Below, in pieces: positions 42,628-51,957 of a stretch of DNA of 64,000 nucleotides. Source of the DNA: Acidimicrobiales bacterium (lineage in GTDB: Bacteria > Actinomycetota > Acidimicrobiia > Acidimicrobiales > Poriferisodalaceae); assembly GCA_041394185.1 (NCBI GenBank), contig JAWKIQ010000005.1, positions 131,001 through 195,000 on the forward strand, written 5' to 3'. The first letter of the stretch is position 1; every line of letters begins with the position of its first letter. Both the position numbers and the translations under genes were made by a program. The notes below the pieces were generated by a model. That model saw only the letters and a program-made list of their open reading frames with translations. It did not search any database and was not told where the DNA came from.

Positions 42628-43919
42628 ATTCCTCGCAGATCCATGCGCACCATCTCGCCCCAGATGACCAGACCGTACAACCGGTCATCAGAGCCGATGT
42701 TCAACGAAACCAGCCCGGGCACCCGGGGACGGCGCACCTCCACCCCACCATCGCCGAGGATCATGACCACCCCGCCAAGGTCACCGAACACCACAGCCCC
42801 GTCGAGCGCCCCATAAGCCTGGCCGCGCAGCACCACGCCACCGATCGACGCATATCCGATGTCGCGACCCCACTCGTGGACGGGAGGAACCACCTCCGAG
42901 ACACCGCGGTTGCGGATGCGTCGCGTCCCCTCGTACTCGTTCCAGCCAAAGTCGCGAACAGCGCCCGCGGCCGAGACGACGTTCAGTTCCTCGGTGGTCG
43001 AGTTGCCCACGTCGCCCACCCACAGGTCGCCCGTGGCCACATCCAGGAAGATCCGCCACGGATTGCGGAACCCATAGGCCCAGATCTCGTCCGCTATCTC
43101 GTCGACACCGACGAACGGGTTGTCGCCCGGTACGTCATAGCCCGCAGCGTCGGTGCGAGGTGTCACCCGCAGCACGGTTCCCAGGAAGTTGGTGGTGTCG
43201 CGGGCGTCGTTGCCGTTGGAAGCCCCGCCGTCGCCGATGCCCACGAACAGCGTTCCGTCGGGGGCGAACGCCATGCCTCCCCCGTTGTGGCCGGGGCCGG
43301 GCTGCGACTGGCCCAGCACAAACCGCTCGGAAGCCTCTTCGGCCACACCGTCCGAAAGCTCCCACGACGCCACCACGTTGGCTCCATCGCGATCGGTGAA
43401 GTGGACGAACATACGGCCGTCGACCGGGTTGAACGCGATGCCCAACACCCCCGTCTCCGACGACCCACCCTCGAGGACCGACGTGCGCGAGGACAGGTCC
43501 AGAACCATGACGGGTTCGCCCCCAACGGCTGGATCGAACCGCCACACCGGGCCCAACTGACCCACGACATAGAAAGCGCCATCGGGTCCGACCGCCGCCC
43601 CTGTCGGAAAGCTGAACTCGGCGACGGTCACAGCATCGAACTCGACGCCCGACAGTGCCTCCACGGGCGGCAAAGGCGCGGGCACCGTGGTGGTGGTCGT
43701 CGTCGTAGTAGTGGTCGTGGTCGCATCGGTGACGGCGCCGGTGGTGGCGGTGCCTGCCGGCACCGTCGTCGACGAGACCACGGTCGTCACCGAAGAGGTC
43801 GTGGTCTGCAACACCGAAGGCGGGGTGACCGTGGGCTCCGCATCGTCTGAACAGCCCGCCAACAGGGCCACCATCAGCAACACAACGGCCCCCATCGACC
43901 ACCGGAAGAACCCGCTCAA
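42624..43919 (-). CDS. Exported PQQ-type sugar/aldose dehydrogenase-like lipoprotein
   Basis: This is about 431 residues from a TTG at 43919 that overlaps the upstream stop (TTGA); an ATG at 43895 is the alternative. A lipoprotein signal (hydrophobic LLMVALLAGC) is followed by a Thr/Val-rich spacer (about 30-75, with a run of twelve threonines encoded by a trinucleotide tract), then a six-bladed beta propeller of the glucose/sorbosone dehydrogenase family. The catalytic histidine is in GPGHNGGGMAFAPDG, and the metal site region in GIGDGGASNGND. It would oxidise sugars on the cell surface if PQQ is available. It is coupled to the HD and hemolysin III genes. Confidence 0.85.
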   Translation of the reverse strand: MSGFFRWSMGAVVLLMVALLAGCSDDAEPTVTPPSVLQTTTSSVTTVVSSTTVPAGTATTGAVTDATTTTTTTTTTTTVPAPLPPVEALSGVEFDAVTVAEFSFPTGAAVGPDGAFYVVGQLGPVWRFDPAVGGEPVMVLDLSSRTSVLEGGSSETGVLGIAFNPVDGRMFVHFTDRDGANVVASWELSDGVAEEASERFVLGQSQPGPGHNGGGMAFAPDGTLFVGIGDGGASNGNDARDTTNFLGTVLRVTPRTDAAGYDVPGDNPFVGVDEIADEIWAYGFRNPWRIFLDVATGDLWVGDVGNSTTEELNVVSAAGAVRDFGWNEYEGTRRIRNRGVSEVVPPVHEWGRDIGYASIGGVVLRGQAYGALDGAVVFGDLGGVVMILGDGGVEVRRPRVPGLVSLNIGSDDRLYGLVIWGEMVRMDLRGI

Positions 43920-44470
43920 CTGCGAGCCACTCCGCCGTCGACTCCCGACATGGCCCGATCGTCGGCGGCCCTCAGCGCCAGACCCTCGACCGGGGGCACC
44001 GTCCACCTGGACCTGTCCAGGTGATGTTCCCGTGCCCAGGCCCGCACCCTGGGGTCGCTGCCGACCGAACCCAGCAACACAGCGCCCATCTCGGTGTAGC
44101 GAAGATGGGCGCCGACGCGTCCGGCCCAGCCGGGTGCGCCCGCCAGCTTCTCCACGAAACGGTCGGGCATCACGGGTTCGAGCACAGCTGCCACCACGCG
44201 GCCCGCCACACCAACCCCAGACTCGACCTTGCCCACATCGTGCAGCAAAGCAGCCGCCACCACCCACGAACGCTCGGACAACTCCAGCTCGGCGGCAACA
44301 TCACGGGCTACAGCGATCGAGTGAACCTGGTCGTGGGTCCTCATCTTCTCGAACAACGCAAACTCGGGGCCAGACAACGCCGAACGCGCCCAATCGAGAT
44401 CGACCGGATCGACCTCTACCGACTTCAACGACCAGAAAAACCGCCTAGCCAGGTGCTCGACCCGGCTCAC
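43916..44470 (-). CDS. HD-domain protein (putative phosphohydrolase)
   Basis: This is about 184 residues from the GTG at 44470, which overlaps the M50 protease stop (GTGA). The HD signature is present: HSIAVARDVAAEL, then AALLHDVGKVES, and a later EHHLDR. It most likely hydrolyses a phosphoester or nucleotide. Unlike the TmpB-like HD protein at 2752 it has no QxxxA or DQNSFD signatures. It lies in the xerD-M50-HD-sugar dehydrogenase run, all with short overlaps or gaps. Confidence 0.83.
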   Translation of the reverse strand: MSRVEHLARRFFWSLKSVEVDPVDLDWARSALSGPEFALFEKMRTHDQVHSIAVARDVAAELELSERSWVVAAALLHDVGKVESGVGVAGRVVAAVLEPVMPDRFVEKLAGAPGWAGRVGAHLRYTEMGAVLLGSVGSDPRVRAWAREHHLDRSRWTVPPVEGLALRAADDRAMSGVDGGVARS

Positions 44471-45081
44471 TGCTGCACCTGCCACAAACGGATCGCCCAC
44501 TCAAAGATCGGATCCAAAGCCGACCTGAACATCAAGAACACACCCAACAGTATGAAGAACCCGAACATGCGAACGCGGTACCAAGCCGGGCGCCAGCGCA
44601 TCGGGATCGCGAACTCGATTATCGCCGAGCCATCCAGCGGCGGAATCGGCAACATGTTGAACAGCCCCAGCACCACATTGACCACAGCGGTCAGCGCCAA
44701 CACGTACCAGAGGATCGCCTCGCGCTCGGGCCGCACGATCTGGAACACCAGCATCGCTGCGGCGGCCAGCGCGAAGTTCGACCCCGGCCCTGCCAAAGCC
44801 ACCAACAGGCTGTGCAGGCGCGGACGCCGAAGATTCGTGGGCACCACAGGCACCGGCTTGGCGAACCCGATCACGAACGGGGCCACCAGAGCCAGCGCCA
44901 CCGGAAGCACGACGGTGCCGATGGGATCCATGTGCTTGAGAGGGTTCAAGGTGATGCGACCGGCCCGCCTGGCGGTTGGGTCTCCGAAGAAATCGGCCGT
45001 CCAGGCATGCGCGATCTCGTGGATGATCAGCGACGGCATCATCACACCCACCAGTGCCAGAGCCAGGTACACGTCGGTCAT
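44467..45081 (-). CDS. M50-family site-2-type membrane metalloprotease
   Basis: This is a 204-residue membrane protein with zinc motif HEIAH at His21-Glu22-x2-His25 inside the first helix and the second-site motif NMLPIPPLDGS near residue 140. About five membrane helices are visible. Short M50B proteins of this type are found next to xerD and scpA in many Gram-positives, but their substrates are unknown. It follows xerD by 42 bases and overlaps the HD gene. Confidence 0.92.
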   Translation of the reverse strand: MTDVYLALALVGVMMPSLIIHEIAHAWTADFFGDPTARRAGRITLNPLKHMDPIGTVVLPVALALVAPFVIGFAKPVPVVPTNLRRPRLHSLLVALAGPGSNFALAAAAMLVFQIVRPEREAILWYVLALTAVVNVVLGLFNMLPIPPLDGSAIIEFAIPMRWRPAWYRVRMFGFFILLGVFLMFRSALDPIFEWAIRLWQVQQ

Positions 45082-45123
45082 GGCTTTGTCCGATCCACGC
45101 CTACAGGTTGCCCGACCCGGGGC

Positions 45124-46056
45124 TCATTCGCGCCGCGCCCGCGGGTGAGCGCTGTCGTACACCTTCCTGAGTCGCTCCTGAGACACCGCCGTATAACGCT
45201 GGGTCGACGAGATCGACACGTGCCCCAACAGCTCCTGGACCGACCTTATGTCGGCACCGAACTCGAGCAGATGGGTGGCACACGAGTGCCTCAACACGTG
45301 CGGGGTCAACAGATCGGGTCCCAAGCCGACCCGCTCACCGTGCTTGCGAACCACCAGCCAGGCTCCCTGACGACTCAGGCGGCCCGCACGAGCGTTCAAG
45401 AACACCGCCTCGGCGTCAGCGCGCGACTGCGACCGGTCGGCTACCAGCGCCCCCCGACCAGCGCCCGACAGCCAATCACCCAGGGCGGCCGCTGCGTGAC
45501 GCCCGAAGGGCACAATGCGCTCGCGACGGCCCTTTCCGAACGCCCTAATGAGCCGCGACCCCAGGTCTACGTCTGCCAGCGACAACCCCACCAACTCCGA
45601 GATGCGCATTCCGGTGCCGTAGAGGGTCTCGAGGATGGCACGATCTCGGCGGGTCAGGGGGTCGTCGCCCACCGGCGAGGCCAACAATGCCTGCACCTGA
45701 TCGACGCTGAGCGCACGCGGCAGACCTCGCGGAACCCGGGGAACATCAACCGCGGCGGTCGGGTCGGTTGTGGCGCCGCCCTCGGCGGCCAGGAACCGGT
45801 GCAGAGCACGCACCGACACGGTGGCGCGCGCAACCGTCGACGGCGCCCGCCCCAGCGAACGCAGGTAACCCACATAGGCGACGACGTCGCTCTCCGATGC
45901 CTCGCGTGGCCCGCGAGGACCCAGCCATTCGAGATAGGCGACCAGATCGCGCCTGTACGCGCTGACCGTGTTGGGCGCCCTGCCTCGCTCGACCGCGAAC
46001 CAGGTCAAGAACTCGTCGAGCTCTGGTCGTATGACCGGCTCGGCGGGCTCATTCAC
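45124..46056 (-). CDS. xerD: Site-specific tyrosine recombinase XerD
   Basis: This is 310 residues. The N-terminal SAM-like core-binding domain (about 8-95) and the catalytic domain follow the XerC/D pattern. Catalytic residues are the Arg in GTGMRISELVGL, the Lys in GKGRRERIVPF, His and Arg in TPHVLRHSCATHLLE, His in LLGHVSIS and the nucleophile Tyr in TQRYTAV. With XerC it resolves chromosome dimers at dif. Its position after the Nudix gene, overlapping by four bases, is the conserved actinobacterial order and supports XerD over an integrase. Confidence 0.93.
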   Translation of the reverse strand: MNEPAEPVIRPELDEFLTWFAVERGRAPNTVSAYRRDLVAYLEWLGPRGPREASESDVVAYVGYLRSLGRAPSTVARATVSVRALHRFLAAEGGATTDPTAAVDVPRVPRGLPRALSVDQVQALLASPVGDDPLTRRDRAILETLYGTGMRISELVGLSLADVDLGSRLIRAFGKGRRERIVPFGRHAAAALGDWLSGAGRGALVADRSQSRADAEAVFLNARAGRLSRQGAWLVVRKHGERVGLGPDLLTPHVLRHSCATHLLEFGADIRSVQELLGHVSISSTQRYTAVSQERLRKVYDSAHPRARRE

Positions 46057-46595
46057 GCCAGACAGCGGTATTGGTAGACGGCCAGAAGGGTCTTGGCGTC
46101 GGTTATCTCACCCGAAATGGCCATGGCGTCGAACTCGGCCGGCGTCAGCTCGACCACGCTCATGTGCTGTTCCTCGACGCCGTCTGCCTCGCGGCCCTGC
46201 TGGTGCAGGCCGGTGGCGACGAAGATCGAGACCTCTTCGTTGGAAAAGCCAGGAGCGGTGTGGACGCTGACCAGCGCTTCCATGTGGTCCGCTACATAGC
46301 CGGTTTCCTCGGCGAGTTCCCTGGCGGCAGCACCCGCAGCGTCCTCGCCATCCTTGTCGCGGACCCCTGCCGGCAGCTCGAGGGTTTCTCGACCCAGCGG
46401 CGTGCGGTACTGGCGGACCAGCACGTACGAGCCGTCGTCGGCTATGGGCAGAACCGCCACCGCACCGGGGTGGAAGACGAAGTCGCGCTCGAAGACCTCA
46501 CCGTCGGGGCTGCGAAAGTGCAGGGTCGACATGCGAACCATGCGGCCCTGATAGCGGACCGTCTCGTCGAGCTGCTCGAATTCGGGGGAAGTCAC
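46053..46595 (-). CDS. Nudix hydrolase, ADP-ribose pyrophosphatase type
   Basis: This is 180 residues with the Nudix box GX5EX7REUXEEXGU seen in GEDAAGAAARELAEETGY. It also has VLVRQYRTPLGRETLELPAG just upstream, typical of ADP-ribose pyrophosphatases, and HTAPGFSNEEVSIFVA downstream. It cleaves ADP-ribose to AMP and ribose 5-phosphate. The GTG at 46595 overlaps the pyrG stop (GTGA), and the stop overlaps xerD, the same order as M. tuberculosis Rv1699-Rv1701. Confidence 0.92.
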   Translation of the reverse strand: MTSPEFEQLDETVRYQGRMVRMSTLHFRSPDGEVFERDFVFHPGAVAVLPIADDGSYVLVRQYRTPLGRETLELPAGVRDKDGEDAAGAAARELAEETGYVADHMEALVSVHTAPGFSNEEVSIFVATGLHQQGREADGVEEQHMSVVELTPAEFDAMAISGEITDAKTLLAVYQYRCLA

Positions 46596-48234
46596 AGCGC
46601 CTCGATCGAGTCGACGTCGAGAAGGTGCGGGTTGCGGCCCTCGGCGCGAGCCAAGGCGGCGCCGATCAGAGCCCGAAACAGCGGCGCCGGCCTGTTGGGT
46701 CGGCTCTTGAGCTCGGGGTGGGCCTGGGTGCCGATCCAGAACGGATGGTCCTCGAGCTCGATGAACTCGACCAGGCGATCGTCGGGCGACAAGCCGCTGC
46801 ACCTCAGACCGGCATCCTGCAACCGGGCGCGATAGTTGTTGTTGACTTCCCAGCGATGTCGGTGGCGCTCATAAACCAGGTTCGAGCCATAGATCGCGGC
46901 GACCCGACTGTCGTCTGCGAGCTTGGCCGGATACGTGCCCAGCCTCATCGTGCCGCCCTTGTCCGTGACATCGCGTTGGGCGTCCATCAGGTCGATCACC
47001 GGGTGGTCGGTGCCAGGGTCGAACTCGCTGCTGTTGGCACCCACCAGACCCAACACGTTGCGGGCGAACTCGATCGCCATGGTCTGCAGGCCCAGGCACA
47101 GACCCAGACACGGGATTTCGTTCTCGCGGGCGTACTGGGCGGCTGCGATCTTGCCCTCTACGCCCCTCTCGCCGAACCCGCCCGGAATGACTATGCCGTC
47201 GAGATCGTGAAGGCGATCCGCGGCCAACAGGCCCTCGACCTCCTCGGCCTGGATCCACTCCAAATCGACATCGGCACCGTGGTGATAGCCGCCGTGGCGC
47301 AGGGCCTCGGCGACCGACAGGTAGGCGTCGGGTAGCTCGATGTATTTGCCAACGATGCCGATCCGGACGGGTGTGACCGCGTTCTCGACCCGCTCGACCA
47401 GGGTCTGCCACTCGGTCAGGTCGATGGCCAGATCTGCGAGGCGCAAGCGCTCGCACAAAACGAGTCGAGGCCCTCTGCGTGAAGGGTCAACGGCACCTGG
47501 TAGAGGTTGCTGGCGTCGGCGGCGTTGACCACGCCGGACAACTCGACGTCGCACAGCCTTGAGATCTTGGCCCTGAGGTCGGATTCGACCGGCTTTTCGC
47601 TGCGAAGCACGATGGCGTCGGGTTGTATACCGCGGCTGCGCAACTCGGTGACCGAGTGCTGGGTCGGTTTGGTCTTTTGTTCACCCGACGGCCCCAGGAA
47701 CGGCACCAGCGTCACGTGCACGTAGCAGACGTTGTCGCGGCCCACGTCGAGGCGGAACTGCCTTATGGCCTCGAGGAACGGCAAGATCTCGATGTCGCCC
47801 ACGGTGCCACCGACTTCGGTGATGACCACGTCGACATCGGCTCTGGCCAGCCTGGAGATACGCGACTTGATCTCGTCTGTGATGTGCGGGATGACCTGCA
47901 CGGTCTTTCCCAGATAGTCGCCGCGCCGCTCCGCGGCCAGAACCGCCTGGTAGATCGAGCCGGTGGTGGCGTTGGAATCGCGGGTGAGGCTCTCGTCGAT
48001 GAACCGCTCGTAGTGCCCGAGGTCGAGGTCGGTCTCGCCCCCATCGTCGGTGACGAACACCTCGCCGTGCTCGTAGGGGTTCATCGTGCCGGGGTCGACG
48101 TTGATGTACGGGTCGAGCTTTTGCATCGTCACCCGCAGGCCCCTGGCCTTCAGCAGCCGCCCCAGAGACGACGCCGTGATGCCCTTGCCGAGAGAGCTCG
48201 TAACGCCTCCGGTAACGAAGATGTGCTTGGTCAC
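46592..48234 (-). CDS. pyrG: CTP synthase, frame interrupted by a one-base deletion
   Basis: This enzyme makes CTP from UTP with glutamine. The amidoligase domain starts with FVTGGVTSSLGKGITASSLG and includes MNPYEHGEVFVTDDGGETDLDLGHYERF. The glutaminase domain has the nucleophile in CLGLCLGLQ and GFGERGVEGK. The first frame runs to LTLHAEGLDSF; at a plus-strand run of four A (47457-47460) one base is missing, and the second frame resumes at CERLRLADLAIDL. Adding one base gives 547 residues, exactly the family length. Because CTP synthase is essential and otherwise perfect, a consensus error is the best explanation. Confidence 0.95.
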
Positions 48235-48288
48235 AGGGCTTCCCTTCCGAAAAATGACAGCCGTGTAGTTTTCGGTCGGGAGTTCAAC

Positions 48289-49107
48289 CTACACCGCCCG
48301 ACCGGCCATGTCGATGGCCCTCAGAACCCGATTCGCGGCGATGACCTTCGAGAACGACACCCGCTCGCTGATCAGGTTCAGAGCCAGCACCACCGCCAGC
48401 ACGATCCACAGCGCAACGTCGGGGCAAGTGGCCACCGCCGAGACGGCCAACAGGGCGCCGACGACGTTGACCCCCGTGTCGCCCTGCATCAGGTGTTCGC
48501 CCAGTTCGAACGGAGCCAGCCCCACAGCGGCACCGACCGCCAGCGCAGCTATCGAGACCTCTGGGGCCAGCGCGGTCGAGGCGGCCAAGGCCACGAAAGC
48601 GATGACGGCCACCTTGGTCGTGCGTCCCGGAGCGCGATCGAACAGATTCGCCAGGTTGGCCGACAGCGCTATCACAAGCGTGTCCCTGACCCATCCGGCC
48701 AGGTCTGGTGAGATGATGCCGGCGGTCATGGCGGCCACCACTCCCCCGCCGATCAGCTTCACCAGGCCCGTTGTGACCTTGCCGTTCCTGAGGGCCCGCA
48801 GGTGCCCCCCGAAACCGCCCCCGCTGGAATCGGCGCCGAGGTCGTCGAGCATCCCCAGCACACCGAAGCCGGCTGCGGCCTGAAACCCGGCGAAGGCCAC
48901 CGCCGAATCGACCGAGCTCGACAGGGCCAACACGATCAGAGAACCGATCGTGGCCACGATGAGCACGATCACCCCTGCGATGGCCGGTATCTCGTTGCCA
49001 CGGAAGTTGGTGCGCAGCAGCGACGGGTTCGACAAAGGGGTGCGCAACGCCAGCCACATCTGCGAAGCGACGACAGCGGCCGCAGCGAACGAGATGGCGA
49101 CGATCAC
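48289..49107 (-). CDS. MraY/WecA-like polyprenyl-phosphate sugar-1-phosphate transferase family protein
   Basis: This is a 272-residue polytopic membrane protein with about eight helices. The PNPT-family signatures are readable: GMLDDLGAD (the paired magnesium aspartates), NLANLFDRAPGR (N-x-x-N-x-x-D loop), LMQGDTGVNVVG. The family moves sugar-1-phosphate from a UDP-sugar to undecaprenyl phosphate. At 272 residues it is shorter than MraY (about 360) and lacks the HxHH loop, so catalysis is uncertain. It overlaps the glycosyltransferase gene by four bases and precedes pyrG by 54, which suggests the two make a lipid-linked glycan. Confidence 0.75.
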   Translation of the reverse strand: MIVAISFAAAAVVASQMWLALRTPLSNPSLLRTNFRGNEIPAIAGVIVLIVATIGSLIVLALSSSVDSAVAFAGFQAAAGFGVLGMLDDLGADSSGGGFGGHLRALRNGKVTTGLVKLIGGGVVAAMTAGIISPDLAGWVRDTLVIALSANLANLFDRAPGRTTKVAVIAFVALAASTALAPEVSIAALAVGAAVGLAPFELGEHLMQGDTGVNVVGALLAVSAVATCPDVALWIVLAVVLALNLISERVSFSKVIAANRVLRAIDMAGRAV

Positions 49108-49847
49108 GCCCAGAACCTACCGCGCACCGACGACCACAAAGCACGGACCATGACCTTGTGGCCCAGGCGTGAGGCACCGGCACGGTAGAGGTCGCGGCCT
49201 TGGCGCAACCGGTGACGAAATCCGGCCAACGAGCGGCCGGTGTGCCTGTGATCGAACTCGGCTTCGACCTCTGCGGCGCGCAGACCCGCCTGTGCGGCGT
49301 CGAGGGTCAGCGCCACCTCCAGACCGAACCGGTCGACGGGCCCCAAAGCGTCTACCACCGATCGCCTGACGCACCGTTGGCCCGATAGCGGGGCCTCGAA
49401 ACGTGTGCCGGTGCCGATCTGCAGTACTGCAGCGGCGAAGTCTCGCACCAGGCCGAACCCGCCCCGTGCGCCTGCAGCCGGCAGCACGGCGATGCTCATG
49501 TCGAGTTCGCCCGACAGCACGGGCCCCACCAGGCGTTCGGCCTGAACCGCTGTGGAACCCGTGTCCGCATCCACGAACAGCAACACGTCGGCGTCGGTGG
49601 CCTGACACCCTGCCAAGACGGCGGCCGCCTTGCCCTGGTTCGGTCGAAGGGTCACCACCTGCGCGCCGGCCGCGGCCGCCACCGCAGCGGTGTCGTCACC
49701 AGAACCGTCGTCGACCACGATCACCCGAGCCACCGCGGCGATCGATTGCAGCGCCTCGACGGTGGCGCCAACCGAATCGGCCCGGTCGAAGGCCGGTACC
49801 ACCGCCACGACCGACGAGTCCGGTGGCGTTTCGTCGACCGTGCTCAC
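49104..49847 (-). CDS. Family 2 glycosyltransferase
   Basis: This is a 247-residue GT-A fold glycosyltransferase. It has the N-terminal VVAVVPAFDRADSVGATVEAL, nucleotide-binding VVDDGSGDDT, the DxD motif in LLFVDADTGS and an acceptor loop with SGQRCVRRSVVD. The GTG at 49847 overlaps the SteB-like stop (GTGA) and gives a normal N-terminus. There is no membrane helix. With the MraY-like gene it probably extends a polyprenyl-linked sugar. A glycosyltransferase at this site is also seen in other actinobacterial versions of the locus. Confidence 0.87.
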   Translation of the reverse strand: MSTVDETPPDSSVVAVVPAFDRADSVGATVEALQSIAAVARVIVVDDGSGDDTAAVAAAAGAQVVTLRPNQGKAAAVLAGCQATDADVLLFVDADTGSTAVQAERLVGPVLSGELDMSIAVLPAAGARGGFGLVRDFAAAVLQIGTGTRFEAPLSGQRCVRRSVVDALGPVDRFGLEVALTLDAAQAGLRAAEVEAEFDHRHTGRSLAGFRHRLRQGRDLYRAGASRLGHKVMVRALWSSVRGRFWA

Positions 49848-50788
49848 GGTTCGGGCAGGCGGCCGTCGACGGCAGACGCGGCGACCCCCAGGTGAGCCAC
49901 CTCGCGGCGTTCGGCCAGCAACACCAGCGACAAGACGCCGTCGAACGTGTCGACAGAGTCGACGGTGGCCACCGTCTGGGCCAGCAACGGATCGGCCCGC
50001 AACACCCCCACGTATGAGTCGCGGGATACGTCCGAGTCGGACGGACGGGCCTGAACTGCTACGGCCCACGGGTCGAGTTGTTCGTCTACGGCCTTGGTCA
50101 GCAGCGGAATAACGAACTGTTCGGGCGTCAGAACGGCATCTTCGCCGCCCACGATGACGTAGAAGGTCCCGGGTATGGGCACCTCACCCAATGCGCCCGT
50201 GCGCGCCTGTTCGTTGTCGAACGACAGCAAGGCGGCATCGCGCAACAACACCAACGGATTGTCGCCCACCTCGATGTCGCTGGTGGGGCCGGGGAACATG
50301 GCCCTGGCCAACCTCAGGAACAACGCCGGGCGCACCACCGACTCGCGATCGGTCACCAACCCCAGCACCTCGGCGATGTCGGCCCTGTTCGACTCCTGGC
50401 TGAGGTCTAGCCTGTCCGACAGCCAAAGGGTGCCCTCATAGGTCGCAGACGCATCGATGACCGTGTCGCGAACCTGCTCCCATTCGGCCGAGTCGACGCC
50501 CTGGGTGGCGATTATCATCACCGGCCGCCCCGACAACCGCTCGCTGATGGACAGCGGCAACAGGGTGTCCAGTTCGGCGTTGTGGGCTTCGCGGGTGGCG
50601 TCGAGTTCGTTCTGCAACAGGTCGACGTCGGAGCGAAGGTTGTCGCGGTCGGCCTCGAGCGAGTCGACGTTGCGCCTGAGCGTCTCGACGACGAACCCGT
50701 CGACGAACGACGAGCCCAGAGCGACGCCGATTCCGAGGGCCAGGAACACTGCGACGATAGAGACGATGTGGTAGCGGAGGTTGATCAT
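49844..50788 (-). CDS. steB: SteB/MctB-like cell envelope protein
   Basis: This is a 314-residue protein with one N-terminal membrane helix (LRYHIVSIVAVFLALGIGVALGS), a coiled coil (about 38-75, VDSLEADRDNLRSDVDLLQNELD) and an extracellular alpha/beta domain. This is the family of M. tuberculosis Rv1698 (MctB) and corynebacterial SteB, linked to cell separation together with SteA and described by others as a copper transporter. Its place directly after steA is conserved. I favour the cell-envelope role. Confidence 0.85.
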   Translation of the reverse strand: MINLRYHIVSIVAVFLALGIGVALGSSFVDGFVVETLRRNVDSLEADRDNLRSDVDLLQNELDATREAHNAELDTLLPLSISERLSGRPVMIIATQGVDSAEWEQVRDTVIDASATYEGTLWLSDRLDLSQESNRADIAEVLGLVTDRESVVRPALFLRLARAMFPGPTSDIEVGDNPLVLLRDAALLSFDNEQARTGALGEVPIPGTFYVIVGGEDAVLTPEQFVIPLLTKAVDEQLDPWAVAVQARPSDSDVSRDSYVGVLRADPLLAQTVATVDSVDTFDGVLSLVLLAERREVAHLGVAASAVDGRLPEP

Positions 50789-50791
50789 TGG

Positions 50792-51952
50792 TCAGGTCAG
50801 ATTCAACCAGAGCGTCCGCAGCACGAGCCGGATGGGCTCGGTTACCGCGGCGATGACGATGATCGTGAACAGTGCGGACAACACCAGCAACGACAGGTCG
50901 CGTTTGCGAACGCTGGTGCGATAGAGGCGAGACACACCCTTGGCGTCGACCAGGATGGGTGCCACCTTCATGCGGGTCAGAAAGGTCGACGCCATGCCGG
51001 CGCGGCCCTTGTCGAAGAAATCGATCATCGAGGTGTGCGAGCCCACCAGGACGATCAGCTCTGCTCCCTTTTCGAAGGCCAGGTTCAGCGCCACGTCCTC
51101 TGAGGTGCCGGGGGCCTCGAACACCTTGTACTCGAAACCGAGCCGATCGAGGCGGGCGGCTCCGGGGGCATCACCTCCGGCATAGGCGTGAACGATCAGC
51201 TCGGCACCCTTGCGCAGGGCGTCTTGAGAAACCGAGTCGAAGTCGCCCAAGATGATGTCTGGTGTGTAGCCGTTCTCGATGAGGGCATCCGCTCCGCCAT
51301 CGACACCGATGAGGATCGGCCGCAGATCGCTGACATAGCCGATGCGCCTCAGCGCGAGCATGTCTTCGCGATAGTCGAGCCCTCTGACCACCACCAACAC
51401 GTGGCGCCGGCTGATGTCGACCCTGAGATCGGGTAACTCGGGCCGGTCGGTGATCAGATGCGGTTCGGATGCGATGTACTCGAGGGTGTTGGCTGCGAAG
51501 TCGGTCAACTCGCCGGTGATGGCGATCTTGGCAGCCTCATAACGCTGCTCGAGGCTTTCGCGGTCTTGCCTGACGCCCTTGCCGTGCAACTCGCCGTCGA
51601 CATACAGCGAATCACCGTCGATCGACACCACCGCCCCATCGGGGATCTCGGAAAGTGTCTCGACCCCCACCTCGTCGAGCAACGGAATACCCGACTGGGT
51701 GATCAGCATCGCCCCCAGGTTGGGGTAGCGGCCCGACATCGACGAGTTGGCGTTGACGACCGCGGCGACACCGGCCGCGATGAGACCCTCGGCGGCAACC
51801 CTGTCGATGTCCTGGTGGTACACCATCGCGATGTCGCCAGGCTCGAGCCTGGGTATCAGGTTCTTGGTGCGCCGATCGCCCTTGGCCCTGCCGGTCACGT
51901 TCGCCGACCCCGACGAGTCGGCAGCGAGGTCAGATCGGCGGCGGGTGAACAC
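50792..51952 (-). CDS. steA: SteA-like cytokinesis protein (thiamine pyrophosphokinase-like fold)
   Basis: This is a 386-residue protein of the SteA/Rv1697 family. The central domain resembles thiamine pyrophosphokinase (LRPILIGVDGGADALIENGYTPDIILGDFDSVS), with the substrate aspartates. A C-terminal membrane helix (LSLLVLSALFTIIVIAAVTEPI) puts it at the inner membrane. In Corynebacterium, SteA and SteB recruit the RipC peptidoglycan-cleaving pathway at division. It lies between recN and steB with gaps of three to five bases. Confidence 0.88.
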   Translation of the reverse strand: MFTRRRSDLAADSSGSANVTGRAKGDRRTKNLIPRLEPGDIAMVYHQDIDRVAAEGLIAAGVAAVVNANSSMSGRYPNLGAMLITQSGIPLLDEVGVETLSEIPDGAVVSIDGDSLYVDGELHGKGVRQDRESLEQRYEAAKIAITGELTDFAANTLEYIASEPHLITDRPELPDLRVDISRRHVLVVVRGLDYREDMLALRRIGYVSDLRPILIGVDGGADALIENGYTPDIILGDFDSVSQDALRKGAELIVHAYAGGDAPGAARLDRLGFEYKVFEAPGTSEDVALNLAFEKGAELIVLVGSHTSMIDFFDKGRAGMASTFLTRMKVAPILVDAKGVSRLYRTSVRKRDLSLLVLSALFTIIVIAAVTEPIRLVLRTLWLNLT

Positions 51953-51957
51953 GATGG

